From a virus: a stretch of DNA of 64,000 nucleotides. Each line of letters begins with the position of its first letter. Positions within the stretch are counted from its first letter, which is position 1. Shown piece after piece: positions 9,957-18,803 of the stretch. A program made the translations under genes and the position numbers. Where the stretch lies: the IMG/VR virus record IMGVR_UViG_3300032053_000013, positions 58,286 through 122,285 of that record. One strand, 5' to 3'. The notes under the pieces were generated by a model. The model saw nothing but the letters and a program-made list of their open reading frames with translations. It did not search any database and was not told the origin of the DNA.

Positions 9957-12900
9957 GTGACTACCAGGCCGACGGACTTCCCTGGGGTGGTGATCGACCC
10001 CTACAGGCAGTGCGTGGTGAACCAGGTGGAGTGGGGCCGGTTCCCCGTGCGCGTCTGCGAGTGCTTCTCCGAGTGCACGAACCCGGGCTCCCCCCTGCCC
10101 ATGATCGTGGAGTGCTTCATCTACGGGCCGGGGCTCGGCCACGAGGACAGGGGGTGCCCCGAGATCACGGGAGGGGCGCTCGGCGTGACCCTCGGGACGC
10201 TGGAGCCCTCCTTCTTCGTCAAGCTCGACCTGCTCTCCGACAGGGACCTACTGGCCGGGGGGTGGACCACGGCGAACACCGCGCTCCGGTTCAACCTCCA
10301 CATCGGGCAGCCCGTGGCGAACTGCGAGGTCTACCTCGAGGACGGGACGGGCAAGAGGGCCTGGGTCTCCTTCGCCCCGTCGGTGGGCGCGGTCCTCTGG
10401 GTCAGCCTCCCCCTGGACGAGTTCACCATCCTGACGCCCGGGTTCTCCTTCGGCGCCGTGCGGTACATCTACTTCGGGTTCCGCCAGAACTACCAGACGT
10501 CCAACTGCATGATGGCCCTGGACAACGTGCGGGTCTGCCACAACCAGGCGGGGGTCGGGGACATGTCCTTCGAGGCGGACTCCCTCCCCTACGGGTCGAA
10601 CAACCTCGGCGACGACTGCACGATGCTGGAGGAGTTCAGCGACGAGCAGGCCATCGGGAGGGTCGAGTGCGACGCGGACGACCCGCAGGTGGCGCCGACC
10701 CCCGAGTGCGACGTGTGCGTCCTCGGGCCCCCGCTGGTGAGCGAGCGCTTCGCGGTCCACTTCTGCGTCGACGAGCCGGGGCCCTACCCGCCGAGCATCA
10801 GGTACGTCCCCGCCGCCGCGTTCGCCCTGACGGCGAACGTCACCTTCACGGCCTACTCGTGGAGGCCCGGCGTGAACTGCCGTGTGTGGCTGGTGGACGA
10901 CCAGGGGAGGAGGGCGAGGTACGACTTCGTGGCCGTGGGCGGGTCGCAGACCATGACCGTCGCCTGGGCCGACTTCACGCTCCTGGACGCGCTGGTCGAC
11001 TGGGGGAACGTCGCGGCCTGGTGGACGGTATTCGGGACCGCGGGGGTCAACGACACGGACAAGTTCGCCCTCGACAGGCTCCTAACGAACAGCGGGGCCG
11101 TGGTCGTCAACCCGATGGAGACCCTGACGGACATCGAGTGCGGGTACGACGAGGAGCCCCAGGAGCCCATCTTCGCCATCGAGTGCAGCTACATCCAGAG
11201 GCTCTCCATCCTCAACGGGGGGCCGAACCCGGTCAGATTCGACTCCCTTCAGTGGAACAGGGCCCTGTCGGTGGCGACGGTGAGCCAGGTCTGCCTCGAC
11301 CCGCAGGGGTACTGGAACCTCGGGGTGGCGCTGAACAACGGGACGGCCGAGTTCCAGGTCGCGCTCGACTTCCAAGTTGGGCCGAACGCCGGGTCCCTCC
11401 GGGAGATCCGGTTCTCCATGTGGGACGAGGTGGGCCGCCAGTTCGTCGTGGGGATCCGGCCCGAGAACGTCGTCAACCCCGGGGACAACCTCTTCACCAT
11501 CCAGACGGGAGGGGGGAACGTCTCGGAGCCCACGCAGGAGTCGAAGGGCAGTTTCAACTCCGGGAGGGTGGTGTTCTGGCAGATGGAGTTCCTGGGGTCG
11601 ACGCCCCTGGAGACGTACCCCTTCGTGGTGAACGTCGAGGGGTTCCGGTTCAGGGGCGCCCCGGCGAGCCCGTGGGCGTGGACGTTCCTCTTCAACGACT
11701 ACGCCGACGTCCCGGCTTTCCAGGCGGCGGGCGGGCTCGCCTGCTACGACGACTACCGGCTCGTCAACATCTACCCCGACGACACCCCGTTCTCCTTCCT
11801 GGTGGGGGCGGGGGTGACGGCGAACGACGCCGCACCGGGGTACCCCGTGCGGAACGTGGGGGTGGACAGGGGCAGGATGCCGATAGCCGTGGCGGGGCAG
11901 GAGGTCAGGGCGGAGCGGGTCTTCGGGACGCCGTGGAACGTCGGGCCCGACCCCTGGACGTCGGTCGTCCTGTGGTACCGGGCGCGGCCAGACCCAGGGC
12001 CCCCGGCGAGGATGCACCTGGTGCTTCAGGACGACGCGGGGAGGACCGCGACCTACTCTTTCGACAACGGGAGCGGGGCCCTCGACGCCGACGGGGTGAG
12101 GCAGTTCACCACCGCGAGGGGCAGCTTCGACGAGCCCATCGGGAACGTCGGGATCCTCATCCGTCTCGTCCGGCTCGTGAAGGAGGGGGTCGACAACTGG
12201 TCGAGGCCGATCCCCGACGTGGGGTCGAGGGCGAATCAGTACTCCGGGGACGAGGTTGACCTCGTGCGGGTCTTGGCCCTTGGAAGCGGGGGCGTCGCCC
12301 AGAACGGGGCGGCGGGCGGGGCCTCCACCATGGCGAACGTCGTCAACGGGTCCATCGGGGCGATGGGTGGGGACGACCAGCCGTCCCTGTTCGACGGGCA
12401 CGTCCACCACCAGACGGAGCCGGGGGACGACCCGCCGGGGTGGCCCTTCACGCGGGGGCCGGACCTTCCCTACACGCCGGAGTTCGACGGGTACCTGGAG
12501 ATCAACAAGTTGGCCCAGGGGCCGACGGCGAAGTTGTCGGCCCTCCTGGTGGACGCGGGGGTCATCGACATTTCCATCTTCAACGGGGACCCCCTCGCGT
12601 GCGTGTTCGTCCTCCTCGCGGGGACGAACTACGGAAGCGGGGTGCAGCTGCACACCATCCGGGACGTCCGCCTCGACCTCCACGACGACCTCGGAGGGAC
12701 CCTGAGCATCCCGTTGGGGTCCCCGAACTCGGGCCTGATGTTCCAGCCCACCTGGTGGATGGGGTACCCCTTCGCCTGCCTGAACACGTCGGACTTCCAG
12801 GTGCGGGAGCAGCTCACCGCGATGTGCTTCAACCTGGGCGACGGGTCCACGACGGGGTTCGACTGGACGAGGCTCCAGTCCTACGACATCGTCTCGGAGA

Positions 12901-15788
12901 GCGGGTGGAGCACGAGCAAGACGTGGTTCTTCCAGGTCTTCATCGGGGAGTGGGACGGCATCAACCAGTTCAGCTGCAACTGGAACCGCACCTCCTGGAA
13001 GAGGCTCCTCGGGTTCGTGAACCCGTCGAACCAGGTTGACGTGGGCAGGAAGCTCGACCCGAAGATGACGCCCCTGATCGCCCTCAACTGCGACAAGAGC
13101 AGGCCCATCGCCTACTGGGGGATGGCGGAGGGGGCGGTCCGGGCGGCGGAGATCGTCCTGGTCCCCGCCAAGTACAGGGACGACGACATCGTCGGGGTCG
13201 ACGGGAACAGGGGGTACGACGAGTTCGGGGACCCGCTGCCGGGGGTGCTGGAGGCCCTCGCCAGGGACACGCGGGCCTGGTACGGGAACGTCGCCTTCCA
13301 GGCGGCGCCCTTCGCCGGGTGCCGCAACATCTGGATGGACATCTGCTACATCGACGAGGTGGAGTGCCTCGGGACGGACCTGACGAAGGCCCTGTACCAG
13401 TTCTGGGACACGGAGTGTCCGTGCTACGGGACGCCCGAGGAGATTTCCAACCTCGCGACCGACCGCTGGATGGACCGGATCCTGCCCGACGACCAGTTCA
13501 TACTGGAGCCCGGGGGGATGGCGCTGCCCTACGGCTACCCCGAGGCCATCCGGTTCGAGTACTGCGGGGTCCCGGACCTGGACGTGGCGGCGCAGGACGA
13601 CACGGACCCGGCCTTCACCTTCAAGAGGGAGACTCCCTCCTGCGCCAGGCCGGACGACCCGATCAACCTGACGTACGGCCACTACGTCGCGAGGGTCACC
13701 CTCACGGCGAAGCAGGCTCCGATCACGGTCAACTGGGCGGACGTCCTGCCCGCGGGGGAGGCCCTGGTCCAGGGGGCCATGGCCGAGATCATCACGCTCG
13801 TTAACGTCGGGGACGTGGCGGTCAGGGAGTACATGCTGAGGACCGCGCAGCTCCAGGGGGGGAGCGCGGCGATCGCCGGGGCGGCCGTCGTCGCGCCGAG
13901 CCCCGCCGTCACCCTCGCCTCCCCGCCGACCACGATGGACATCAACTGCGACACGCTCTCCTGGCACTCCTTCGGGAGCCAGGACCCGAACGTCTACGGG
14001 GTGGCGTACTGGGCGGGCGGCGGCAGGCCGGACCCGGTGGTCCCGCCGGGGGTCGGCCTGTGGGCGAAGGTGTGGGCGGGGCCGGGGTCCGCGGGGCTGA
14101 GCGTCAGGGAGCAGTACCTCTTCGCGGACGCCACGATCCCCGCGCAGGCCGGGCCGTTCACGGTAGTGTTCAATCTCGGGGGGACCGGGATCGAGGGGTT
14201 CTCCCCGGGCCTCCCGGTGTGGGTCTTCAACACGGACTTCGTGGACAACCCCGTGCGGAGGATCTCGGGACTCGACATCGAGGCGCAGGAGTCGTCCGCC
14301 AACCCGGACGAGGAGGTCACGGGCCTGTACGGGGTCGTCGACTCGATCGACCCCGTGCTCATGACGGTCTCGGTGCGGTTCCCCGACACCCTGGACCAGC
14401 AGGTCCGGTTCACCACGCTGGCGAAGGCCTGCGTCATGGTGGCCCCGGCCCAGTCGAGGGGCTACTACTGGGAGGCGAGCCCAGGGATGGTGGACCTCTG
14501 CAAGATGGAGGTGCCGCCCGTGCACACGGCCATCCGGTGGGGGTACCGCTACTGGAACGCGACGAAGTACCCGGCGCCGGGGACGAGCGGGGCGGCCTAC
14601 GTCTGCGACGGGGACGGGGAGAGCTACCTGTACGAGCTCCACGGGGAGGCGCCGAAGGACATCATCAACCCGGTGGACTGGATGGACCTCCTGTGCAGCC
14701 CCGTGCTGGAGACCAAGCTGCTGAACGACGCCCTGCCAGGGCAGAACGACGTGCGGGTCTGCGACATCTGCCTGTTCGCCCCGTGCGACATCATCCAGAT
14801 CGTGGACCTCGCCTGCACCGGCAGGGAGGGCGGGGGGGCGGGGTACGTCGGGGCGGTGGTGGCCACCGTCTCGGACGACCCGGGGAAGTCGTGCGCCAGC
14901 CTGTACGCGGTCGAGGGGCACGTGCTGATCGTCCCCAAGATCCTGACGTCCGTGGCCGGGTGCGGGACGATCGACGGGTACAAGACCACGCGCAAGGCCA
15001 GGGCGTTCGTGAGGCCCGACGTGGCGCGGTACGCATACAGCCCGACCACGAAGTGCCTGCCGGACGGGAGCCCCGTGGAGGGGCCGAACTTCGTCTGCGT
15101 GGACTTCGAGGGGGGGAAGTTCACCTTCTACCCCCTGGTGGTGGCGAACAACCCGTGCGCCTGCTTCAGGTCCCTCCAGTCCAGCGTCAGGCTGAACGTG
15201 CAGGAGCCGGGGATCTACTTCCTGAAGGGGATCGACAAGAGCGGGTGCCTGAGCCCGCCGAGCAAGCCCATCAAGATCGTCGGGGCGGGGGCGGAGCCGA
15301 ACACCTGCGGCGTGGGCCTCTCCCCCACCCTGCTGACCCACAAGACCTTCGGGGACCCGGGGACGGAGGAGGACTTCGTGGGGCCGCCGCCCGCGTACAT
15401 CGAGATCGCCGGGTCGACCATCACCTTCGCCCTCGCGACCTGGTCGCGGGTGGAGATCAGGGCGTCCCTCTTCGGGTTCGACGTCCTCTTCGGGAGCAAG
15501 GGCGGTCTGGACGCCGCGGGGTGGACCGAGCTCTGGGCCAGGGACATGACCTCCGGCATCTACTACAGGCTCGCGGACCGCATGACGTACGGGTACACCG
15601 CCGACGTACCCGCCGCCCAGACGGACTCCGGGGCCGGGTCCGTGTGCTCCAGGGTCATGGACCTCGCGGCGGGGGCCTACACGTTCAACCTCTACATCAA
15701 GAACGGGAACCCGCCGTCGGCAGCGAGGATCCGGTACCCGGTGGACGTCCAGGCCTGGAGATTCGGGCTCTGCGCCCCTCCGACGTAG
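9957..15788 (+). CDS. Giant (1943-residue) multi-module tail protein
   Basis: This is the longest gene in the window. It starts at GTG, eight bases after AGAGG. The protein is built from many beta-rich domains, with Trp, Tyr and paired Cys throughout. The module from CDVC (251) to CGY (395) matches the C-terminal module of the upstream protein, and other segments look like carbohydrate-binding beta-sandwiches. A late CDICLFAPCD region and a C-terminal jelly-roll-like segment follow. There is no tape-measure-like helical repeat. I infer an exposed adsorption protein or baseplate hub extension. Confidence 0.55.
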   Translation: MTTRPTDFPGVVIDPYRQCVVNQVEWGRFPVRVCECFSECTNPGSPLPMIVECFIYGPGLGHEDRGCPEITGGALGVTLGTLEPSFFVKLDLLSDRDLLAGGWTTANTALRFNLHIGQPVANCEVYLEDGTGKRAWVSFAPSVGAVLWVSLPLDEFTILTPGFSFGAVRYIYFGFRQNYQTSNCMMALDNVRVCHNQAGVGDMSFEADSLPYGSNNLGDDCTMLEEFSDEQAIGRVECDADDPQVAPTPECDVCVLGPPLVSERFAVHFCVDEPGPYPPSIRYVPAAAFALTANVTFTAYSWRPGVNCRVWLVDDQGRRARYDFVAVGGSQTMTVAWADFTLLDALVDWGNVAAWWTVFGTAGVNDTDKFALDRLLTNSGAVVVNPMETLTDIECGYDEEPQEPIFAIECSYIQRLSILNGGPNPVRFDSLQWNRALSVATVSQVCLDPQGYWNLGVALNNGTAEFQVALDFQVGPNAGSLREIRFSMWDEVGRQFVVGIRPENVVNPGDNLFTIQTGGGNVSEPTQESKGSFNSGRVVFWQMEFLGSTPLETYPFVVNVEGFRFRGAPASPWAWTFLFNDYADVPAFQAAGGLACYDDYRLVNIYPDDTPFSFLVGAGVTANDAAPGYPVRNVGVDRGRMPIAVAGQEVRAERVFGTPWNVGPDPWTSVVLWYRARPDPGPPARMHLVLQDDAGRTATYSFDNGSGALDADGVRQFTTARGSFDEPIGNVGILIRLVRLVKEGVDNWSRPIPDVGSRANQYSGDEVDLVRVLALGSGGVAQNGAAGGASTMANVVNGSIGAMGGDDQPSLFDGHVHHQTEPGDDPPGWPFTRGPDLPYTPEFDGYLEINKLAQGPTAKLSALLVDAGVIDISIFNGDPLACVFVLLAGTNYGSGVQLHTIRDVRLDLHDDLGGTLSIPLGSPNSGLMFQPTWWMGYPFACLNTSDFQVREQLTAMCFNLGDGSTTGFDWTRLQSYDIVSESGWSTSKTWFFQVFIGEWDGINQFSCNWNRTSWKRLLGFVNPSNQVDVGRKLDPKMTPLIALNCDKSRPIAYWGMAEGAVRAAEIVLVPAKYRDDDIVGVDGNRGYDEFGDPLPGVLEALARDTRAWYGNVAFQAAPFAGCRNIWMDICYIDEVECLGTDLTKALYQFWDTECPCYGTPEEISNLATDRWMDRILPDDQFILEPGGMALPYGYPEAIRFEYCGVPDLDVAAQDDTDPAFTFKRETPSCARPDDPINLTYGHYVARVTLTAKQAPITVNWADVLPAGEALVQGAMAEIITLVNVGDVAVREYMLRTAQLQGGSAAIAGAAVVAPSPAVTLASPPTTMDINCDTLSWHSFGSQDPNVYGVAYWAGGGRPDPVVPPGVGLWAKVWAGPGSAGLSVREQYLFADATIPAQAGPFTVVFNLGGTGIEGFSPGLPVWVFNTDFVDNPVRRISGLDIEAQESSANPDEEVTGLYGVVDSIDPVLMTVSVRFPDTLDQQVRFTTLAKACVMVAPAQSRGYYWEASPGMVDLCKMEVPPVHTAIRWGYRYWNATKYPAPGTSGAAYVCDGDGESYLYELHGEAPKDIINPVDWMDLLCSPVLETKLLNDALPGQNDVRVCDICLFAPCDIIQIVDLACTGREGGGAGYVGAVVATVSDDPGKSCASLYAVEGHVLIVPKILTSVAGCGTIDGYKTTRKARAFVRPDVARYAYSPTTKCLPDGSPVEGPNFVCVDFEGGKFTFYPLVVANNPCACFRSLQSSVRLNVQEPGIYFLKGIDKSGCLSPPSKPIKIVGAGAEPNTCGVGLSPTLLTHKTFGDPGTEEDFVGPPPAYIEIAGSTITFALATWSRVEIRASLFGFDVLFGSKGGLDAAGWTELWARDMTSGIYYRLADRMTYGYTADVPAAQTDSGAGSVCSRVMDLAAGAYTFNLYIKNGNPPSAARIRYPVDVQAWRFGLCAPPT

Positions 15789-15799
15789 TGAGGTGAAGG

Positions 15800-16027
15800 A
15801 TGGACATGGGGACGAGGGGGGACCGGAGGGAGGTGTGGGTGGTCTACAACCGCCTCTCCGGGTCGGTGCTGGCGGTCCTCCGCGGGGAGCCCGTAAGGGA
15901 CGCGTTCCCCCCGTCGAAGTACGGAGCCGTCAAGGCGTCGCTGAGCGCCGCGGAGATCGGGAAGGCGCACCAGCTCCGGGTCGAGGGGGGGAGGGTGGTC
16001 CACGCACCGTCCCTGGCGGGGATCTGA
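15800..16027 (+). CDS. Small hypothetical protein
   Basis: 75 residues beginning MDMGTRGDRREVWVVYNRL, preceded by AGGTGAAGG. The N-terminal half has alternating hydrophobic residues and the C-terminus is basic. It follows the giant tail gene by 11 bases. No family is recognised. Confidence 0.5.
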   Translation: MDMGTRGDRREVWVVYNRLSGSVLAVLRGEPVRDAFPPSKYGAVKASLSAAEIGKAHQLRVEGGRVVHAPSLAGI

Positions 16028-16053
16028 CGTCTTGCACCCCCCGGGGGCCGGTG

Positions 16054-16070
16054 GTAGGATTGAGTCCTAC
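16054..16070 (+). other. Short hairpin before a small virion gene
   Basis: GTAGGA (16054-16059) pairs with TCCTAC (16065-16070) around a five-base loop. There is no T-run, so it is not a terminator. It could shape the leader of the next gene. Confidence 0.4.
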
Positions 16071-16107
16071 GGGAGAGCAGTGACAGGACGTAGTCAGGAG
16101 GACGCCG

Positions 16108-16347
16108 ATGCCCATTCCCATCATCACCGAGGACATCTCGTTCCAGCACATCTCCAGCCCGCTGGGCAACCCCGGCTCGCCGTTCGACAAGGCGCTGTGC
16201 AACCGGGACTACATCGTCTCGGCGTACATCAAGAAGATCAACCCGAGCTACCCGAAGATCAGCCTCGCGGACGAGGTCATGGCCCAGTGCAAGGCCGTGT
16301 TCCCCGGCTTCGGCGACTTCGGGCCTGGCGGCGGCCCCCTGGCGTAG
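16108..16347 (+). CDS. Small hypothetical protein, possibly virion
   Basis: 79 residues starting MPIPIITEDISFQHISS after a CAGGAGG site. It is hydrophobic-patterned and ends in a Gly/Pro-rich tail (GFGDFGPGGGPLA). It is the last gene before a strong terminator, so it closes the operon of large tail genes. Confidence 0.55.
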   Translation: MPIPIITEDISFQHISSPLGNPGSPFDKALCNRDYIVSAYIKKINPSYPKISLADEVMAQCKAVFPGFGDFGPGGGPLA

Positions 16348-16380
16348 GGAACGCGCTGAGCGTGCATCCGATAAGGGAGT

Positions 16381-16407
16381 GGGCGGAGGATGGTCTCCGC
16401 CCATTTT
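16381..16407 (+). terminator. Intrinsic terminator
   Basis: GGGCGGAG (16381-16388) pairs perfectly with CTCCGCCC (16395-16402) around a six-base loop and is followed by ATTTT. It ends the large tail operon immediately upstream of the metacaspase-like gene. Confidence 0.85.
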
Positions 16408-16423
16408 CCTATGGGGATGGGCC

Positions 16424-17356
16424 ATGAAACGCGCACTTTTGGTCGGCATCAATAGGTATCCAGGTGCCCCCTTACGCGGGGCGCTGAACGACGTCGAGGA
16501 CTGGCACGGGGTCCTCGCGGCGCGAGGGGGGTACTCCCCGGACAACATCAGGGCGGTGTGCGACGAGCGGGCCACGACGCAGGGCATACGGGACCGCATG
16601 GCGTGGCTCAGGGAGGGGCTGAAGGGGCCCGGCGACGAGGTCTTCTTCGCCTTCTCGGGACACGGCTCCCAGGTCCGCGACAGGGGCGTCCTCGACGAGC
16701 TCGCGGACAACCTGGACGAGATCCTCGTGCCCGTGGACATCGACTGGAACACCAGGGTCATCACGGACGACGACGTCGGGGACTGGCTCAAGACCTTCCC
16801 GGCGGGGGCCAAGATCACGGTGGTCTTGGATTGCTGCAACAGCGGATCCGGGACCAGGGGGCTCAGGCCCCCCCAGGAGAACCCGCACTACAAGGCAGAC
16901 CGATACCTCCCGCCGCCCCTGGACATCGCCCTCAGGGCCGGTGGGCTCGCCACGCGGAGGGGCGTGGAGGTCGGCGTCAGGATAGGGTGCGGGCACGGGA
17001 AGAGGAACGGCTGGAGGGAGGCCAAGGCGAACGGCAAGAAGAAGAGCCTGTTCTGGTGGAGGAATCCGAGCCCGAGGCCCAAGCCCGCCCCGATTTCCAC
17101 CCCTGCCCCGGCGCTGAGCCACGTCCTCATCTCCGGCTGCCGGAGCGACCAGACCAGCGCGGACGCGCTCATCAACGGGAGGTACAACGGAGCCCTGTCG
17201 CGCTTCCTCATCGACGCGGTCAGGATGTCCCCGAAGGGGACGCCGATGGCGGCCGTCCAGGCCGAGGCGAGGAAGGCGATCATCCTGGCCGGGTACACCC
17301 AGGAGTCGCAGATCGAGGGGCCGGAGTTCCTGCTCAAGGCCCCGTTCTTCATGTAG
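16424..17356 (+). CDS. Metacaspase-like (peptidase C14, caspase-fold) protein
   Basis: 310 residues starting MKRALLVGINRYPG, the standard first strand of a caspase p20 domain. The probable catalytic His is in FSGHGSQ (about residue 80). The Cys is in LDCCNSGSG (about residue 135), with acidic loops between them as in type I metacaspases. A basic, Pro-rich insert (about 190-225) separates p20 from a p10-like end carrying SQIEGPEF. An upstream in-frame start would fall inside the terminator, so 16424 is chosen. Family knowledge predicts a Cys protease cutting after Arg or Lys. The position among tail genes suggests virion maturation or delivery into the host, but a host-targeted role is equally possible. 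Confidence 0.8.
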   Translation: MKRALLVGINRYPGAPLRGALNDVEDWHGVLAARGGYSPDNIRAVCDERATTQGIRDRMAWLREGLKGPGDEVFFAFSGHGSQVRDRGVLDELADNLDEILVPVDIDWNTRVITDDDVGDWLKTFPAGAKITVVLDCCNSGSGTRGLRPPQENPHYKADRYLPPPLDIALRAGGLATRRGVEVGVRIGCGHGKRNGWREAKANGKKKSLFWWRNPSPRPKPAPISTPAPALSHVLISGCRSDQTSADALINGRYNGALSRFLIDAVRMSPKGTPMAAVQAEARKAIILAGYTQESQIEGPEFLLKAPFFM

Positions 17357-17365
17357 GAGGCGCAC

Positions 17366-18232
17366 ATGACGGTTCCGTACTTCACCCCCGAGGACAAGAG
17401 CATCTACGGCACGTTCGCCGATGAGTACCAGAGGCTCCTCGACAACATCGCGAGCGGCTTCGCCAACGTGGGGTCCGAGGAGAAGATGATGGACGCTGGC
17501 GGGGCCGGGGTGGGCTACGTCCACTTCCTTTCGCAGCCCGACGCCGAGGACGCCATCATGATCGACGGGCAGATCTACCGCTACTTCCAGGGGTCGCCCC
17601 CGAGGCCCCCGCGCCCGCCGTGGCGTCCGCCGTGGAGGCCGATACCCCGCCCCCGCGAGCCCTTCCTCCCGAGGGAGATCCTCCCGAGGGAGATCCCGTC
17701 CGGCGAGTTCGACGTGGGGATCATCATCGGGAACGACGTCGAGCAGACCATCGACCGCACCGCCGCCGCGATCGAGGGCAACATCTACACGGGCGTCCGG
17801 GGCATCCGGGCGGTCAACGGGGCCGGGCCGGTCCTCCTCCTGGCGGCCAGGTGGGCGGGGGCCGACTCCAACTTCCCGATCGAGGAGAGCACGGGCGGTG
17901 TCCGCATGGTGGTGGGCGAGGGCGAGGCGCGGAGCGCCGCGACCCCCCGCCAGAGGAAGGTCGTGACCTGCAACTACGCCATGAACGGGCGCGACATCGC
18001 GGCCCTGGCGGCGCCGTGCGAGATACCGATCATGTGCTGCATCGCCAGCACCTCCCCGCAGTTCGGGGGGGCGATCCTTTTGCGGGGGATGGGCCTCAAC
18101 GTGGTCCCCTTCACGACGGACGTCGGCTTCGGCGTCCGGCAGATCGGGGACGAGCTCTGGATCATCACGATTCACGACCTGGGCGGGGTCATCCAGGAAG
18201 GCGACGCCATGCTCGTGACCGCGTGGACGTAA
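17366..18232 (+). CDS. Virion protein with shared N-terminal anchor motif (member 1)
   Basis: 288 residues. The start, MTVPYFTPEDKSIYG, is followed by a helical stretch (DEYQRLLDNIASGFANV). The same pattern opens the next two genes. A Pro/Arg-rich linker (about 78-110) leads to a globular C-terminal domain. That domain has GIIIGNDVEQTIDRTAAAIE and several beta strands ending ITIHDLGGVIQEGDAM. It starts ten bases after the metacaspase stop. I infer an N-terminal docking segment joined to an exposed head domain. Confidence 0.6.
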   Translation: MTVPYFTPEDKSIYGTFADEYQRLLDNIASGFANVGSEEKMMDAGGAGVGYVHFLSQPDAEDAIMIDGQIYRYFQGSPPRPPRPPWRPPWRPIPRPREPFLPREILPREIPSGEFDVGIIIGNDVEQTIDRTAAAIEGNIYTGVRGIRAVNGAGPVLLLAARWAGADSNFPIEESTGGVRMVVGEGEARSAATPRQRKVVTCNYAMNGRDIAALAAPCEIPIMCCIASTSPQFGGAILLRGMGLNVVPFTTDVGFGVRQIGDELWIITIHDLGGVIQEGDAMLVTAWT

Positions 18233-18265
18233 CCCGCCGAAGGCGGAGAGAAGAAGGAGGACAAG

Positions 18266-18706
18266 ATGGGAGCCTACGTAAGACCTGACAAGGCGATCCG
18301 GGAGAACATCATCGTCAAGATGGAGGAGGACCGCGACGCGATCCAGGCCGCCTTCTCCTCCAGCCTCGTCGAGACCTCGGTGGACTTCATCAACGACGCC
18401 CCCCCGGTGGGCGGCGACGTGCGGATCAGGATGGCGCTGGGCACGATGACACCCGTGTCGGGGTTCTGCTGCTGCATGCCGGGGACCGGACCCGGGGCGA
18501 CCATGGACATCAAGATCGGCACCCCCGGAGGCCCCTCGATCCTGACGGCCCCGGCCCCGATCGCCTCGACCCCCGGCGTCCCGGTGCCGCTGTCGTTCGT
18601 CCCCGGAGTGTCGATCCCGGCGGGCACCCCGATCTGCTACGTCCTGACGGACATCGGCGCGCCGGTGATCTTCCCGACGGCGAACGTGCAGTGGCTCGTG
18701 AGCTGA
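18266..18706 (+). CDS. Virion protein with shared N-terminal anchor motif (member 2)
   Basis: 146 residues. The first 35 (MGAYVRPDKAIRENIIV...) are a diverged version of the anchor seen in the flanking genes. The remainder is a small beta-rich, Pro/Gly-rich domain with a CCCM cluster. An AAGGAGGAC site precedes the ATG. It is probably a minor spike or cap protein attached in the same way as its neighbours. Confidence 0.55.
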   Translation: MGAYVRPDKAIRENIIVKMEEDRDAIQAAFSSSLVETSVDFINDAPPVGGDVRIRMALGTMTPVSGFCCCMPGTGPGATMDIKIGTPGGPSILTAPAPIASTPGVPVPLSFVPGVSIPAGTPICYVLTDIGAPVIFPTANVQWLVS

Positions 18707-18778
18707 CGCATTCGATGCCGTAGCAGGATTCCCAAAGGAACCAGCCAGCGGGTCGCGGGAGCCGGAATATAAGCCCGG

Positions 18779-18793
18779 CCCCTGAATTAGGGG
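18779..18793 (+). other. Hairpin just before the AT-richer spike gene
   Basis: CCCCT (18779-18783) pairs with AGGGG (18789-18793). Just upstream, GCCGG and CCGGC form another possible stem around AATATAAG. This 98-base gap marks the left edge of the compositionally different cassette. Confidence 0.35.
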
Positions 18794-18803
18794 GAGAAGA
18801 CCA

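Noticed and set aside
7253-15341. Very long open frames on the minus strand (for example 7253-9883 and 11082-15341, also 36764-39883)
   Set aside because: They mirror real + strand genes in GC-rich DNA, are rich in Arg, His, Pro and Gly, and lack ribosome sites and domains.
16379-16423. Longer metacaspase start at 16379
   Set aside because: It would place the N-terminus inside the terminator hairpin, and the caspase fold begins at the ATG of 16424.
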